NCBI RefSeq assembly: GCF_001949145.1
Contig: NW_019091503.1
Coordinates: forward strand, 332,462-360,928
Length of the DNA: 28,467 nucleotides
Source: Acanthaster planci
Taxonomy: Eukaryota > Echinodermata > Asteroidea > Valvatida > Acanthasteridae
Reading direction: 5' to 3'
Numbering within the stretch: the stretch's first letter is position 1; each line of letters begins with the position of its first letter. A model generated the notes under the pieces. That model worked only from the letters and a program-made list of their open reading frames with translations, was not told where the DNA came from and made no database searches. Positions 12,501 through 19,900 of this stretch are shown here, piece after piece. A program made the position numbers and the translations under genes.

Positions 12501-12942
12501 TCAACACCACCATCAGTAGAGGTTGGAATTAATCTTAAGTCATCAGTTGGATCAAAGTAGAAATGGACCTGAAAATGGGCTATATTCTTGAAATTGAGTT
12601 TATCTTAAAATAGTTGAAGTGACTTGAGTTTGATTTCATTGGATTTTGTTTTGTCATTCTTCTTACAGGTACACAAAGTCAAACGACCGAAGCCAAAAGG
12701 AAGACGGCCATCCCAGAAAGCTGTTAAGAAAACATCCAAGCCACGAAAGAAACGTCGAAGAATATCCTTTTAAATTTTTGCCATGCAATTATTAAATTAT
12801 TTTGTGTTATGAATGTATTGAAATGTAATTTAATTTTTTTGTTTTCCAATTTAATTTGTTTCCTTAACACTTTCATCACTTTGTTGATGACAGCGATGAA
12901 GAAGAAGATAGTGAAGACAGTGATCCAGACTTCATGGTGTAA
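417..12942 (+). CDS. NIPBL: NIPBL / Nipped-B / SCC2 cohesin loader, C-terminal part (gene-level entry)
   Basis: NIPBL, with its partner MAU2/SCC4, loads the cohesin ring onto chromatin in the nucleus and stimulates its ATPase and loop extrusion. Nineteen core exons (listed separately) join with matching phases to 2502 nt, 833 codons plus stop; the 5' part of the gene lies outside the window. The translation follows vertebrate NIPBL almost continuously as I know it: KLVNETFQ, GYDWLEQLL, LFSKVKPELMV, NVARILELVVPLM, CVSCLGAVVNKV, LLRALFTVG, KEDLKEMGDV, MQLYLKQV, MIRG-like IIRGHRQHRRALL, SLLNLFD-like CLLNLFD, EPLFVMHHIEITVSVSG, LVLKQHLKDMYGF, AYDKSLNRK. This is the HEAT-repeat hook that contacts cohesin and DNA. 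After it come an acidic low-complexity linker, a K/R-rich segment and an acidic end. Identity is near certain; exact use of small optional exons is not. Confidence 0.96.
1004..1112 (+). CDS. NIPBL: NIPBL exon
   Basis: Borders ttttag|TTGCTG and TCAACAG|gtgggt, phase 0 to 1. Encodes LLKAEEDARHKP then VQKACLQITDCLVEHVL, matching the helix pair after the GYDW motif in NIPBL. Confidence 0.92.
1501..1640 (+). CDS. NIPBL: NIPBL exon
   Basis: Borders ctctcag|AGTCATC and TGCAGT|gtaagc, phase 1 to 0. Encodes the conserved LYLFSKVKPELMVTHATT and QPYLSTRCS stretch. Confidence 0.94.
1673..2120. mobile_element. mariner-like non-autonomous element (deleted)
   Basis: Ends are inverted repeats: left TACAGGCTGTCCATATAAAA, right (complement) TACAGGGTGTCCACATAAAA, flanked by TA at least on the left. 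TACAGGGTGTCC is the typical end of mariner-type elements, which duplicate a TA target. Inside on the minus strand, about 2023-2073, a remnant reads QMCIDRNGGHVEG then stops. That resembles the C-terminus of Tc1/mariner transposases, which often carries CI..NGGHFE. The rest of the transposase is missing, so this is a deletion derivative in a NIPBL intron. Confidence 0.72.
2454..2594 (+). CDS. NIPBL: NIPBL exon
   Basis: Borders tttcag|ACACAAG and CAAACG|gtgagt, phase 0 to 0, 47 codons. Encodes HNVARILELVVPLMDHPSE and EEDMMKLIIRHGQT, very close to vertebrate NIPBL. Confidence 0.95.
2922..3015 (+). CDS. NIPBL: NIPBL exon
   Basis: Borders ccaacag|GTACTAC and ACTTTG|gtaagt, phase 0 to 1. Encodes VLQSCVSCLGAVVNKVTHNY, a conserved HEAT helix. 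Confidence 0.94.
3366..3514 (+). CDS. NIPBL: NIPBL exon
   Basis: Borders cttcag|CGGTGC and TCAAAG|gtgagt, phase 1 to 0. Encodes NKNTLLRALFTVGLFCKHFD, aligned with the LLRSLFTVG..CRHFDFD region of vertebrate NIPBL. Confidence 0.94.
3646..3687 (+). CDS. NIPBL: candidate NIPBL small cassette exon 1 (42 nt)
   Basis: Borders ttttttccacag|CAG and CATGTG|gtaagt are strong, phase 0 to 0. It encodes 14 residues, QSGDSPRTPKNPHV, a Ser/Pro-rich insert in the short linker between two HEAT helices. Skipping or including it keeps the frame. Vertebrate NIPBL has only a few linker residues here. Use in mRNA cannot be judged from DNA. Confidence 0.65.
4678..4716 (+). CDS. NIPBL: candidate NIPBL small cassette exon 2 (39 nt)
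   Basis: Borders gtcctcag|CCCACA and AACGTG|gtatgt, phase 0 to 0, encoding PTSESPQTVPNNV. The pattern S-[D/E]-S-P-x-T...V and the shared end into GTGGTA suggest it is a duplicate of the 3646-3687 exon. Same phase, so it may be an alternative or additional insert. Confidence 0.5.
5355..5432 (+). CDS. NIPBL: candidate NIPBL small cassette exon 3 (78 nt)
   Basis: Borders ggttttttacaaccag|CAGTAC and AATCAG|gtgtga, phase 0 to 0, 26 codons rich in Ser, Asn and Gln (begins QYTSKLLQMIPNS). The acceptor has a good pyrimidine tract; the donor is weak. No family match is visible. Listed because it is the third in-frame candidate in the same intron. Confidence 0.35.
5827..6016. repeat. 40-bp tandem repeat, 4 full copies plus a diverged fifth
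   Basis: Units begin at 5827, 5867, 5907, 5947 and 5987, each starting GTACATATCAAAGCC. The first four are nearly identical (GGGGAGG against GGGGTGG at the unit end). The fifth carries several changes and ends near 6016. There are no spacers, so it is a minisatellite, not a CRISPR array. It sits inside a NIPBL intron. Confidence 0.95.
6186..6553. mobile_element. foldback DNA element family 1, copy A (about 368 bp)
   Basis: Starts TAATAAGCCACTTGCGAG and ends in its near-perfect complement. The inverted arms are long, about 130-140 bases each, and both include TGTTGCTATACCTCGT. A short unique middle contains TGGAATGGACTGGTTCC. No open frame of note. This is a MITE-like foldback. A second copy in opposite orientation lies at about 25217-25583 in the other gene, which confirms that it is dispersed. 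Confidence 0.88.
7097..7294 (+). CDS. NIPBL: NIPBL exon
   Basis: Borders caccag|GTGCCA and CTGTCAG|gtgtgt, phase 0 to 0, 66 codons. Encodes VPIRERVFDVLFYF, HEDEEVRMKAITGAGF and MKTLYWDIL, matching the KVLELLMYF..HSDEEVQTKAI region of vertebrate NIPBL. Confidence 0.93.
7592..7905. mobile_element. foldback/MITE-like element family 2 (about 310 bp)
   Basis: Left end CTGTTTCAAACAGGCATTCT with GCCGAACCAAAT further in. The right end is the complement: CTGTTTCAGACAGGCGTTCT with GCCGAACCAAAT. The inverted arms are about 45 bp. No protein remnant recognised; open frames on both strands inside it are shadows. Exact ends and target duplication uncertain. Confidence 0.78.
8071..8137 (+). CDS. NIPBL: NIPBL exon
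   Basis: Borders ttgtag|GTATTG and GCTGAAT|gtaagt, phase 0 to 1. Encodes VLRNLQLYLTEEDERMRRAD, matching VLKNLQTYLQEEDTRM of vertebrate NIPBL. Confidence 0.94.
8379..8433 (+). CDS. NIPBL: NIPBL exon
   Basis: Borders tatgcag|GGAACA and TCAGG|gtaggt, phase 1 to 2. Encodes NKEDLKEMGDVQSG, close to the EDLKEMGDVSSG motif. Confidence 0.94.
8952..9087 (+). CDS. NIPBL: NIPBL exon
   Basis: Borders caacag|GATGAG and TTCAG|gtaaga, phase 2 to 0. Encodes MSSSVMQLYLKQVMEAMIH and LKQGLVHPVQ. The open frame seen here in another register is a shadow. Confidence 0.95.
9406..9513 (+). CDS. NIPBL: NIPBL exon
   Basis: Borders tgatag|TGTGTT and ATTCAG|gtttgt, phase 0 to 0, 36 codons. Encodes CVPYLIAMGSDPEATIRIKA and ends RYPGFIQ. 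Confidence 0.95.
9804..10004 (+). CDS. NIPBL: NIPBL exon
   Basis: Borders tttcag|ATGAAG and CAAGCA|gtgagt, phase 0 to 0, 67 codons. Encodes MKALAGIKMAFRLQ and HTYSIIRGHRQHRRALLLCL, then LLNLFDEQA, among the most conserved NIPBL stretches. The frame stays open past the donor, which would add unrelated sequence. Confidence 0.96.
10300..10446 (+). CDS. NIPBL: NIPBL exon
   Basis: Borders attgcag|AAGACG and AAAGAC|gtaagt, phase 0 to 0, 49 codons. Encodes LVFVADNLAYFPYVTQDEP then LFVMHHIEITVSVSGANLLQ, nearly identical to the vertebrate hook region. Confidence 0.96.
10702..10740 (+). CDS. NIPBL: candidate optional NIPBL exon (39 nt)
   Basis: Borders tttttctccag|AACCTT and CAGTCG|gtcagt, phase 0 to 0, encoding NLVGEPFPPWCQS. 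The acceptor is strong, the donor weak. It falls exactly where the ordered hook gives way to the variable acidic linker, so an extra insert would be tolerated. No homologous residues known to me. Confidence 0.35.
10802..10910 (+). CDS. NIPBL: NIPBL exon, linker
   Basis: Acceptor ctttccag|AAGAAG, donor CTCATGG|gtgagt, phase 0 to 1. An alternative acceptor 9 nt upstream (cgctag|TCTTTCCAG) keeps the frame and would add SFQ. Encodes a basic/Ser part (PSRPGSRSSRESV) then an acidic run (DDFSDDDDEDEEV), like the K/S then S/D/E linker of vertebrate NIPBL. Confidence 0.85.
11203..11317 (+). CDS. NIPBL: NIPBL exon
   Basis: Borders tttgcag|GATTGA and GATAG|gtgagg, phase 1 to 2. Encodes ASQACIMLLVLKQHLKDMYG, matching SQGILLLLMLKQHLKNLCGF of vertebrate NIPBL. 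Confidence 0.94.
11607..11781 (+). CDS. NIPBL: NIPBL exon
   Basis: Borders ccacag|CACAAT and CTGGAT|gttagt, phase 2 to 0. Encodes IHRYSPTEPSKAYDKSLNRK and EKEKKDIVAEYLD, matching IQKYSPSESAKVYDKAINRK and the IVKQYLDF helix. Confidence 0.94.
12273..12521 (+). CDS. NIPBL: NIPBL exon, end of hook plus low-complexity tail
   Basis: Borders tctcccag|TTCAAG and GTAGAG|gttgga, phase 0 to 0, 83 codons. Starts FKQLMELMDPSDDEDEDGDR, equivalent to FKLLMEHLDPDEEEEEGE, then becomes a Ser/Ala/Pro/Asp-rich tail with two further acidic patches (VVKDDDDSD). The tail is likely disordered. Confidence 0.93.
12669..12761 (+). CDS. NIPBL: NIPBL exon, basic tail
   Basis: Acceptor tcttacag|GTACAC; donor is GTCGAAGA|atatccttt, a U12-type AT-AC site. 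31 codons, phase 0 to 0: VHKVKRPKPKGRRPSQ, then KKTSKPRKKRRR. The PKGRRP part is AT-hook-like and the whole is a likely nuclear localisation/DNA-contact segment. If the following intron were retained, translation would stop after three more residues (ISF, stop 12771-12773). Confidence 0.88.
12762..12879 (+). other. NIPBL: U12-type AT-AC intron (118 bp)
   Basis: The 5' end reads ATATCCTTTT, an exact match to the minor-spliceosome AT-AC donor consensus ATATCCTTT. TCCTTAAC at 12861-12868 matches the U12 branch site, with branch A at 12867. The intron ends TTTCATCAC at 12879, 12 nt past the branch A, within the usual U12 spacing. Splicing here joins phase 0 to phase 0. No GT donor in the preceding exon gives an open frame into the acidic tail. 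Confidence 0.92.
12880..12942 (+). CDS. NIPBL: NIPBL terminal coding exon, acidic C-terminus
   Basis: Reached only through the AT-AC intron. It encodes 20 residues, FVDDSDEEEDSEDSDPDFMV, and stops with TAA at 12940-12942. The acidic/serine run has casein-kinase-2-type sites. The 3' untranslated region follows; no AATAAA was found before the next gene's 3' end, and a weak ATTAAA variant lies at 15209-15214. Confidence 0.88.
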   Translation, partial: FVDDSDEEEDSEDSDPDFMV

Positions 12943-15900
12943 ATATAGCTCCTTGACCACTTACCCCAGCCAAACCAACTACATGGTGCATGGAACCTAC
13001 AAATACAATTGTCACCGAGGCCAGTAACTTCTCATCAGGTGCTTTTAAAACATAATAGAAATGCTTTTGTTGTCTAAACAAAACCCAAACAAAAGTGTTC
13101 TGTTTTGAACTGTTGTGCAGTTATCAGGAAAAACAATAAGAAAGTTTGACATACTTGATTTTCAGAATTTGTTCTTTACGTGATTTTTTTTGTTTGACCA
13201 TGACATGTTTTAGGTAGCTGTCCCTCTTTTTGCCATACTATACACATTGGTCTGTAGTTGGTACCAAAAATCAAAGACAAACTGGAATAAGCATGATGAA
13301 TTAACAAGAAGTAGGGGAGCAGTGGTGTTACTGCAGAGTGCCGGGATCCAAATTATATTGGATCTGCCAGAAACCAAGGGGTTTTGGACTTGCCAAACTT
13401 TAAAAAGAACCTAGCTCCACGAATAGGTCATTAAATCCATCCTAAACTGGGGTTTCTAATGTACAGTTTACTCCATTTCTTTCTCCAAATTCTTCTGGAA
13501 AGATTCTTATTTGTATTATCTTGTTCACTTGTGTTTTTCTCACGGGGTATCTTGTCACAATTGAATGTGAATGACAGCATACAGGAACTCCTGACAAAGT
13601 TGAAATATCAAAGTCAATATTCATATCAGGTTATCCCCCCCTATGTAAGTTTTACAGGCCAAATACTACTTTCATTTTGCGGTTTTGTGGCTTTGAAAAA
13701 AGGGTGTGGAAAAGCATTGTTTTGGTTGGTTTATAAGCTGTTCGGAGAGTATTAGCTGTACATCTGCACATCTTTTTTTCTTGGCAAAGCGTTGAGTCGG
13801 GGGTTGGAAATGGAGCCCTGTTTGGGACAAATTAATCTTGCCGTTTTGAGCTGCTCCACTGTATGCTTAATCTTCCCATTAGATCAAAATTCATTTGTGG
13901 TTTCATTATCCCTTACTGCTTCGTAGGACTTAATGCTCCCATTTTGTTTTGGTTCAAAGACGATATCATTGTCTTTAACACTGTAAAGGATTCAACTTTG
14001 GAAAGTTCTTTGAGTCTTCAAAGTATTTTAAGCCATTGGCATGCAGTGAAGGATGGATTCGTTGGTGTTCATGTGGATAAAAAGTACTTTTGTGAAGCTA
14101 AACAGAAAAAGAAGTTTGAGAAGAATTCCATTGTGTTTCATTCACTGGCAGGAATTTCTTTTCAGAAGCTTGCCTTTATGTTTTTTCAGTTATATTTTAT
14201 TCAAAATATTTTGAGAAGCATTTAGGGTCAAAATGTATCTAGTTTAGAAACAAACTGAAGGTCTGAAACTATCCCAAAAGTTCCAGTTTCATACAAAAAC
14301 TGTTAAATGCTGTCTTCCCTTTTGTGTTTTTCCTGATGAGTAGCTTTTGGGTTTCTTTTTGGAAGGGAAGTAGTTATGGACAAAACGGACAGTTTGACCT
14401 TTCTGGACTCGATTATTATTTTCAATTTTGATTCAAATGTTAAAATGATGAGATTTCAAAAATATCCCTCTGACAAGTTTGTATTACTCTCTTTTTAAAA
14501 CTAATATCATTTGTAAAATATTTTATTGATATTTTAGCTGACTTCAATCATTCTTTATTTGGAATTATCGCTGCAAATTTGTGGTGGCGTATTTGTCATT
14601 GGTGTTTATATTCAAGTGACACTTTAAACTGTTGATATTTATTTGCGATATGCCTCTGAAACGCAGACCAAATTCATTCTCAGTGTTCAGAAACAAAATT
14701 TCCGAATTTCTCTTTGATTGCAACGAAGAAATCAACCAACTATAAACAGTCATTCTTATCAATTTGTTGAAAAGGTCCATGCACTTGTAGGATGTGACAA
14801 AGTGAAGCAGACGTTTTTGTTTACCACATGAAGCCACATTTTAAAGGTTGGGGCCGTCAAGGTTAGACACTTGATACCTGTCATTAGAAAGAAAGTACCT
14901 GGTCACAGGGAACATATTCCTTGCTGAGTGGCTTTGTTAGAATTAAGTTTGTGCTGTATGAGTAGCATTGTATTGTAAAAACAAAAACAAAGTTACATCT
15001 GAATTTTTTAATTTTCAAGTTCTAGCCGTGTTTATTATTACAAAGGGGTTGTATAAATATTAAGACACCCTGAACTTTTCTTATTCATATTTATTGGATG
15101 ACATAATAACAGATGTTGTTTTTAATGACCTTGTTATTGAGCGTCTGTCACTCCTGTAAATATAGCTGAATGAAGGGGCCGGACATAACCATATTTTTTG
15201 ATTCGACTATTAAAAGTTGCGAACCTAAGAAGAAATGGACAGATTTGGGCATTGAAAAGTATATGTCTGATGTGCTTGTATTCTGTTTGTGTTTGTTTTG
15301 GATTAATTCTGAAAGATGGGTCTGTCCAAATTCACTCCCAGGATTGTATTGAAGTTATTTTTTAATAACAGACAAAACTGACCTGAGGATTTCTCCCAAC
15401 AATCTCAAAAACTTACTTTGTGACTGTTTCTCCCAACATGTCTTTTGCCAAGAGTTTGTTTGTTTTATCAAAGAGTGATTTTTTCACATTTTCACCAAGT
15501 CTCTTCCTAGGAGGAGGATTCTTATTTCCATCAGAAACTGACTTCTTGACCATTTCCCCCGAACACTGTTCAACCTTGCTGATGTCGTCAAAAGTAGACA
15601 TGTTTGTGTTCAACTTTGCTGATGTCTCAAAAGTGGACAATTTTGACAATTTCCTGATTAAGTATAATGAGGGGTTGACTTGACTGTTTTTTCCAAAACT
15701 GAGATTTTCAAGAAAATGGTTTTGCAAGGGGTTAATTGTGCCACATTTGGTAGACGTTGACGTTTGTTACAATTTCCATGAAAATCTGTTGTACCAGCTG
15801 TAAGCCTTAGTTTCATAAAAGAATTTTTTTGAAATATTTCTGATTATTTCTTAACTTTCTGAACTGAAAGTACATGTACATATATATTTTTCCGCAATAC

Positions 15901-15990
15901 TTGAAAATTAATTGATAAAAACAATTGGTGTTTATCCCTTCATATTTGTAAAAAAAACCCAGGAACTACATGTAGATAAAATGGATTATG
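12943..15990. other. space between convergent genes: NIPBL 3' UTR and non-coding DNA
   Basis: AT-rich sequence after the NIPBL stop. Apart from the repeat-bearing open stretch at about 15419-15660, I see no exon with homology, no RNA gene and no mobile element. Open frames such as 13863-14225 lack recognisable protein character. The first part must be NIPBL 3' UTR, but its end is not marked by a canonical poly(A) signal. Confidence 0.6.
15420..15660 (-). CDS. possible orphan exon with about 21-residue protein repeats
   Basis: On the minus strand the frame is open for over 100 codons and ends at a perfect donor, GTCACAAA|gtaagt (15413-15419 region). A plausible acceptor, ttatacttaatcag|GAAATTG, lies near 15657. 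The translation shows degenerate repeats: SLFDKTNKLLAKDMLGETVT, SVSDGNKNPPPRKRLGENVK and STFDDISKVEQCSGEMVKK. These share S-x-[F/S]-D at the start and G-E-x-V near the end. I recognise no family, and no partner exons are seen on this strand. The opposite strand is also open, so it could be a fossil. Confidence 0.35.
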
Positions 15991-16014
15991 CATTTCCTAA
16001 GTTGAAAAGAATGA

Positions 16015-16020
16015 TTTATT
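16015..16020 (-). promoter_or_regulatory. poly(A) signal of the lectin/CUB receptor gene
   Basis: TTTATT on the plus strand is AATAAA on the minus strand. It is the first canonical hexamer downstream of the receptor stop codon, giving a 3' UTR of about 0.9 kb (16892 down to roughly 15990). No coding signal is seen in that UTR. Confidence 0.6.
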
Positions 16021-16892
16021 AAGCCTAATGACAAAACAAAATGCAACTGCAGTGACTAAGCCAGTGATTGTATTTACAGGTTGTTAATCTTCCAGGATTA
16101 AACTACCTTTTCTACAGTTCCAAATTAACCAAACTACAAGTTGGATACTGGTTTACACATTGCTGCTAATGTCCATGGGATGCATTCAAGCAGTTGCTAC
16201 ATGAGTACTTATTCAGTGTTAATACCATTTCTTTAATGATCAATTCTTGCATAGCATTTCGTATTAAAATATCAAAACACTTTGAGCAAAACTTCCTGAG
16301 CTTTCAGAGAGCCATTCCCTCAGTTAAATTTTTAAATTTCTAAACCTCGACATTTTACAACTTTACAATGGCGGTTGGCCTTAACAGCCGAACAATAGAC
16401 ATTTCTCCCATTTCATCAATGTTGGAAATAAATCCAAACCTCAACTTTAAAAATCCACAATGAGCATGCAAAAGACTACTTAAGCAACTAGAATTAGAGA
16501 CTATTACAGTGGGGCAATCTCGGACCGTTTCTCTCAGGTGTTGTGACTTCTCAAAATGCAGTCATGTACGTGCTCAAGATAAAACGTGTGTGTAATGACC
16601 TCGCAGAAATGGGGTCTCCTCAGATATGCCTGTACTACAAAACAGGCATTTGTTTGACTATCATTTCAACTAAAGTTGCCATTTTGAATTGAGTTTTGCC
16701 AGGACAACAAGTTGAACATTTCCACATTTATGGAAGACAAAACTTTGACAGTGTTGACATATCCATTCATGCATTGTTTAAAATATTAAAAAACGTATAA
16801 CTATGCCATCTACACAACCTCTGCAAAGAAGTTAGATCTTTAAGTCATCCATCATCAGCACGTTCTGTGCCTGATTTGAAATGCTGTCTTTT

Positions 16893-16956
16893 TCACAGTC
16901 CTGTATCACTTGCCAATTCTTCAGATTCATCCATGATAGAATGGAAAGCTGGATTC
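16893..16956 (-). CDS. receptor terminal coding exon: tail end with NPAF and TGL
   Basis: Acceptor attcaaaag|GAATCC, phase 2, stop TGA at 16893-16895. With the split codon it encodes WNPAFHSIMDESEELASDTG followed by a final Leu. NPAF is an NPxF/NPxY-type internalisation motif; the last three residues TGL fit a class I PDZ ligand (S/T-x-hydrophobic). The acceptor pyrimidine tract is weak, but frame and composition support it. Confidence 0.75.
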
Positions 16957-19900
16957 CTTTTGAATAAATCAAATGAAACAAAAAGTTCAAGGAAAGACAA
17001 GCAAGAGACTCACAGATTTCTTCAGTTTATAGAAAGCTGAAACTATTTTATGCCAAAGTCCACACCCCAAGAAAATGCCATACTGCCGCTTAAATTGTAT
17101 NNNNNNNNNNNNNNNNNNNNNNNNNNNNNNNNNNNNNNNNNNNNNNNNNNNNNNNNNNNNNNNNNNNNNNNNNNNNNNNNNNNNNNNNNNNNNNNNNNNN
17201 NNNNNNNNNNNNNNNNNNNNNNNNNNNNNNNNNNNNNNNNNNNNNNNNNNNNNNNNNNNNNNNNNNNNNNNNNNNNNNNNNNNNNNNNNNNNNNNNNNNN
17301 NNNNNNNNNNNNNNNNNNNNNNNNNNNNNNNNNNNNNNNNNNNNNNNNNNNNNNNNNNNNNNNNNNNNNNNNNNNNNNNNNNNNNNNNNNNNNNNNNNNN
17401 NNNNNNNNNNNNNNNNNNNNNNNNNNNNNNNNNNNNNNNNNNNNNNNNNNNNNNNNNNNNNNNNNNNNNNNNNNNNNNNNNNNNNNNNNNNNNNNNNNNN
17501 NNNNNNNNNNNNNNNNNNNNNNNNNNNNNNNNNNNNNNNNNNNNNTTGTATGCTGGCTCCGTGAATGGAGGTTAAATGCAATTACATGTATCTTAAACAT
17601 GCTTATGCCTTATACAGTATTTTGAATACTTGTGCTCTTTCTTATGGAGCCAGTGGGGGACCCATGGTCCACTGAAAACCATAGGAAAGCACACATCAAT
17701 ATTATGCACGGTATCATCAGTACAGACAGAGAAGTGTCAAAACCTCTTTGAAGTTTTTTTTTTCCCTGTGTGATGTAGATCAAGCATTTCTTACCAAGTA
17801 CCATCTGATCCAAATGATGTTGGTCTGAAACTTCCGTTTTCATCCCCGAGTTGAATCTGGACTTCTGTGAAATTTAAAGAAACAAATTCAGATGCTTAGT
17901 ACTTTTGATTTCCTACTCTGATTAAATATTAATTGATAACAGTTATATACAAAAGATTCCACAAACCCTTACTTACCTTTTTTCAGACTGCTATGGTCAC
18001 CACCAATTTTGGAACTGAAAAGAAAAGTAGGGGAAATACAAATATTTGGACTCTGTGTTGGTTCTTCATAATTACTCACGATTTACAAAAAGATACGATT
18101 TTGGCAAGTGGAGAGTGACAACCCTGCATAAACAAACTAAAGAAAAGATGAGACACTCTTTGATAAACGTGCAAACTAAAAAGAAAATTCCTTCTGCTGT
18201 TAGGGATTGGAGATTCCTTCCAATGACCAAAAATCTGGTTGGATTCTTACCTAAGACACAGGAAAATGGAAAGTAAAGCAGAAAACAAAATCAACCCAGC
18301 AGATCAAGGTACGACGAAGAAATGTTACTGGAAACTTACCATCCAAAAATGAAGAGGCCTAACACAATAAGTATCGAGAGTGACCCCACAGCAATGACGG
18401 CGATAGCCCAGTCTGGTAGACTTGAAGTTGGTACTGTAGGGACAGGAGTCGTGGGTAATCTCATCTCATACTCAAAGGACTCGCCCATACTGGATTGGAA
18501 ATACTCTTTCTCAGCAGTCACGGCTTGGATTACCATCTCCGGGTTTAGAGGAACCTTCGGATCGATGGAACTAGCATCATGTACCCAGGTCACAATGTGG
18601 AGGTCACTATCAACGTCATAGAAACGAACAAAGACCACATCAGAGGCACTGTAATAAAGGTGAAAGAAAAAAATGTGAGGGTCAGTGACAAATGGCATAG
18701 GAACCAAGTACTGCAGTTTTATACAACCACAACGTCTTCTGGCATTTTGTACACAAAACCTTGACATGACACATCACTCTGAAAATTTCCTTGCATCAGT
18801 TTAGGAGCATAAAAAGTATATATTGGAGGACCAATTGCAAGGTGTATGCAATAAGACATGATCTTTGAAGCATTAAATGGGGCAAGACCACAAGGGTGTA
18901 GCACAGTATCACAGTTGAGTCCACCAAAAGTCTGTGCAAGTCCATCTCTAGTCCAAGTTCTTGAAACATTCTTAGCGGTTGTTCCTAGTGTACGTAACAG
19001 CAAAAATATCGGGAGCGCTGTGTGCTTTTTACATAATTATTGACAAAAGAGGGTGTTCTCATCGATGAACAAAGAGGGCGCTGTCACAGTGAATTGCAAA
19101 AATGGATCATATGAATGTCACACATTGCACAGATCGCAGCACCACGAAAGGAGTCTAATTGGACCCAAAACTAGTCCATCACAAGTCATTAAGCCAAGTC
19201 ATAAGCTATTCAAGTAAACTGTGACAAAAGTGATCTTTTGTCACTGAGTCTTGAGAAAGAATTCGTGATAGACTCCACTACAACATTGTTGAAGCACGAC
19301 ATAAGTCATGAGTCCCTGCTAGACTTACTCAAAATTTCCCTGAATCTTTTGTTTGATTTCTTGCTGTGCTGGTATTTCATATCGATTCAACACCTCAGCA
19401 ATGGTGGATTTAAGCTGAACTTGATTCACAGCATCAAACTGAAAACAAATGACACAAAATTGCTCACTGGCAAAACAGCAAATATTGATCCTAATAACAG
19501 ACGCAGCTACAAAACCAGAGGGAACCAAGAAATTATTCATTATCAGAGGTCTCAAACTAACAGAACATTTCAACTAAAGATGAAACTCAAAACAAATCCT
19601 AAAAAGTTCCACTCAAAATGTGAGGATATGTCACCCCCACAGGATTGATAGTGCACAAGACATACAACATGTATTTGCCATCTTCAAGTTGGATATATAG
19701 GCCATGTTTGTTACACATGGATCTGGATCACAATCAGTGATCTGTCGTTGATTTACCGATACCAAAACTCACCTAATGGATGGTGCGAACCAGTGTAAGG
19801 ATCACTGATCGTGATCCAGAACCGTTTATGCAGCCAATATGTGCTTGGTTGGCAGTATAACCTCACAGATTAAAAATGCAAGACCCACTGTCACTCACCC

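Noticed and set aside
13863-14225. 120-codon plus-strand open frame
   Set aside because: AT-rich composition, Phe/Ile/Lys-heavy translation, no family match and no good splice sites at its ends.
14565-14837. 90-codon minus-strand open frame
   Set aside because: No recognisable domain or splice borders; consistent with chance in the convergent spacer.
17043-17625. Several 160-190 codon open frames on both strands
   Set aside because: They exist only because the N run contains no stop codons; no readable protein is present.
18190-18260. Candidate exon after the transmembrane exon with acceptor cttag|GTAAGA
   Set aside because: Joined in phase it gives TGG then TAA at once, and the exon at 17977-18014 continues the frame with good sites.
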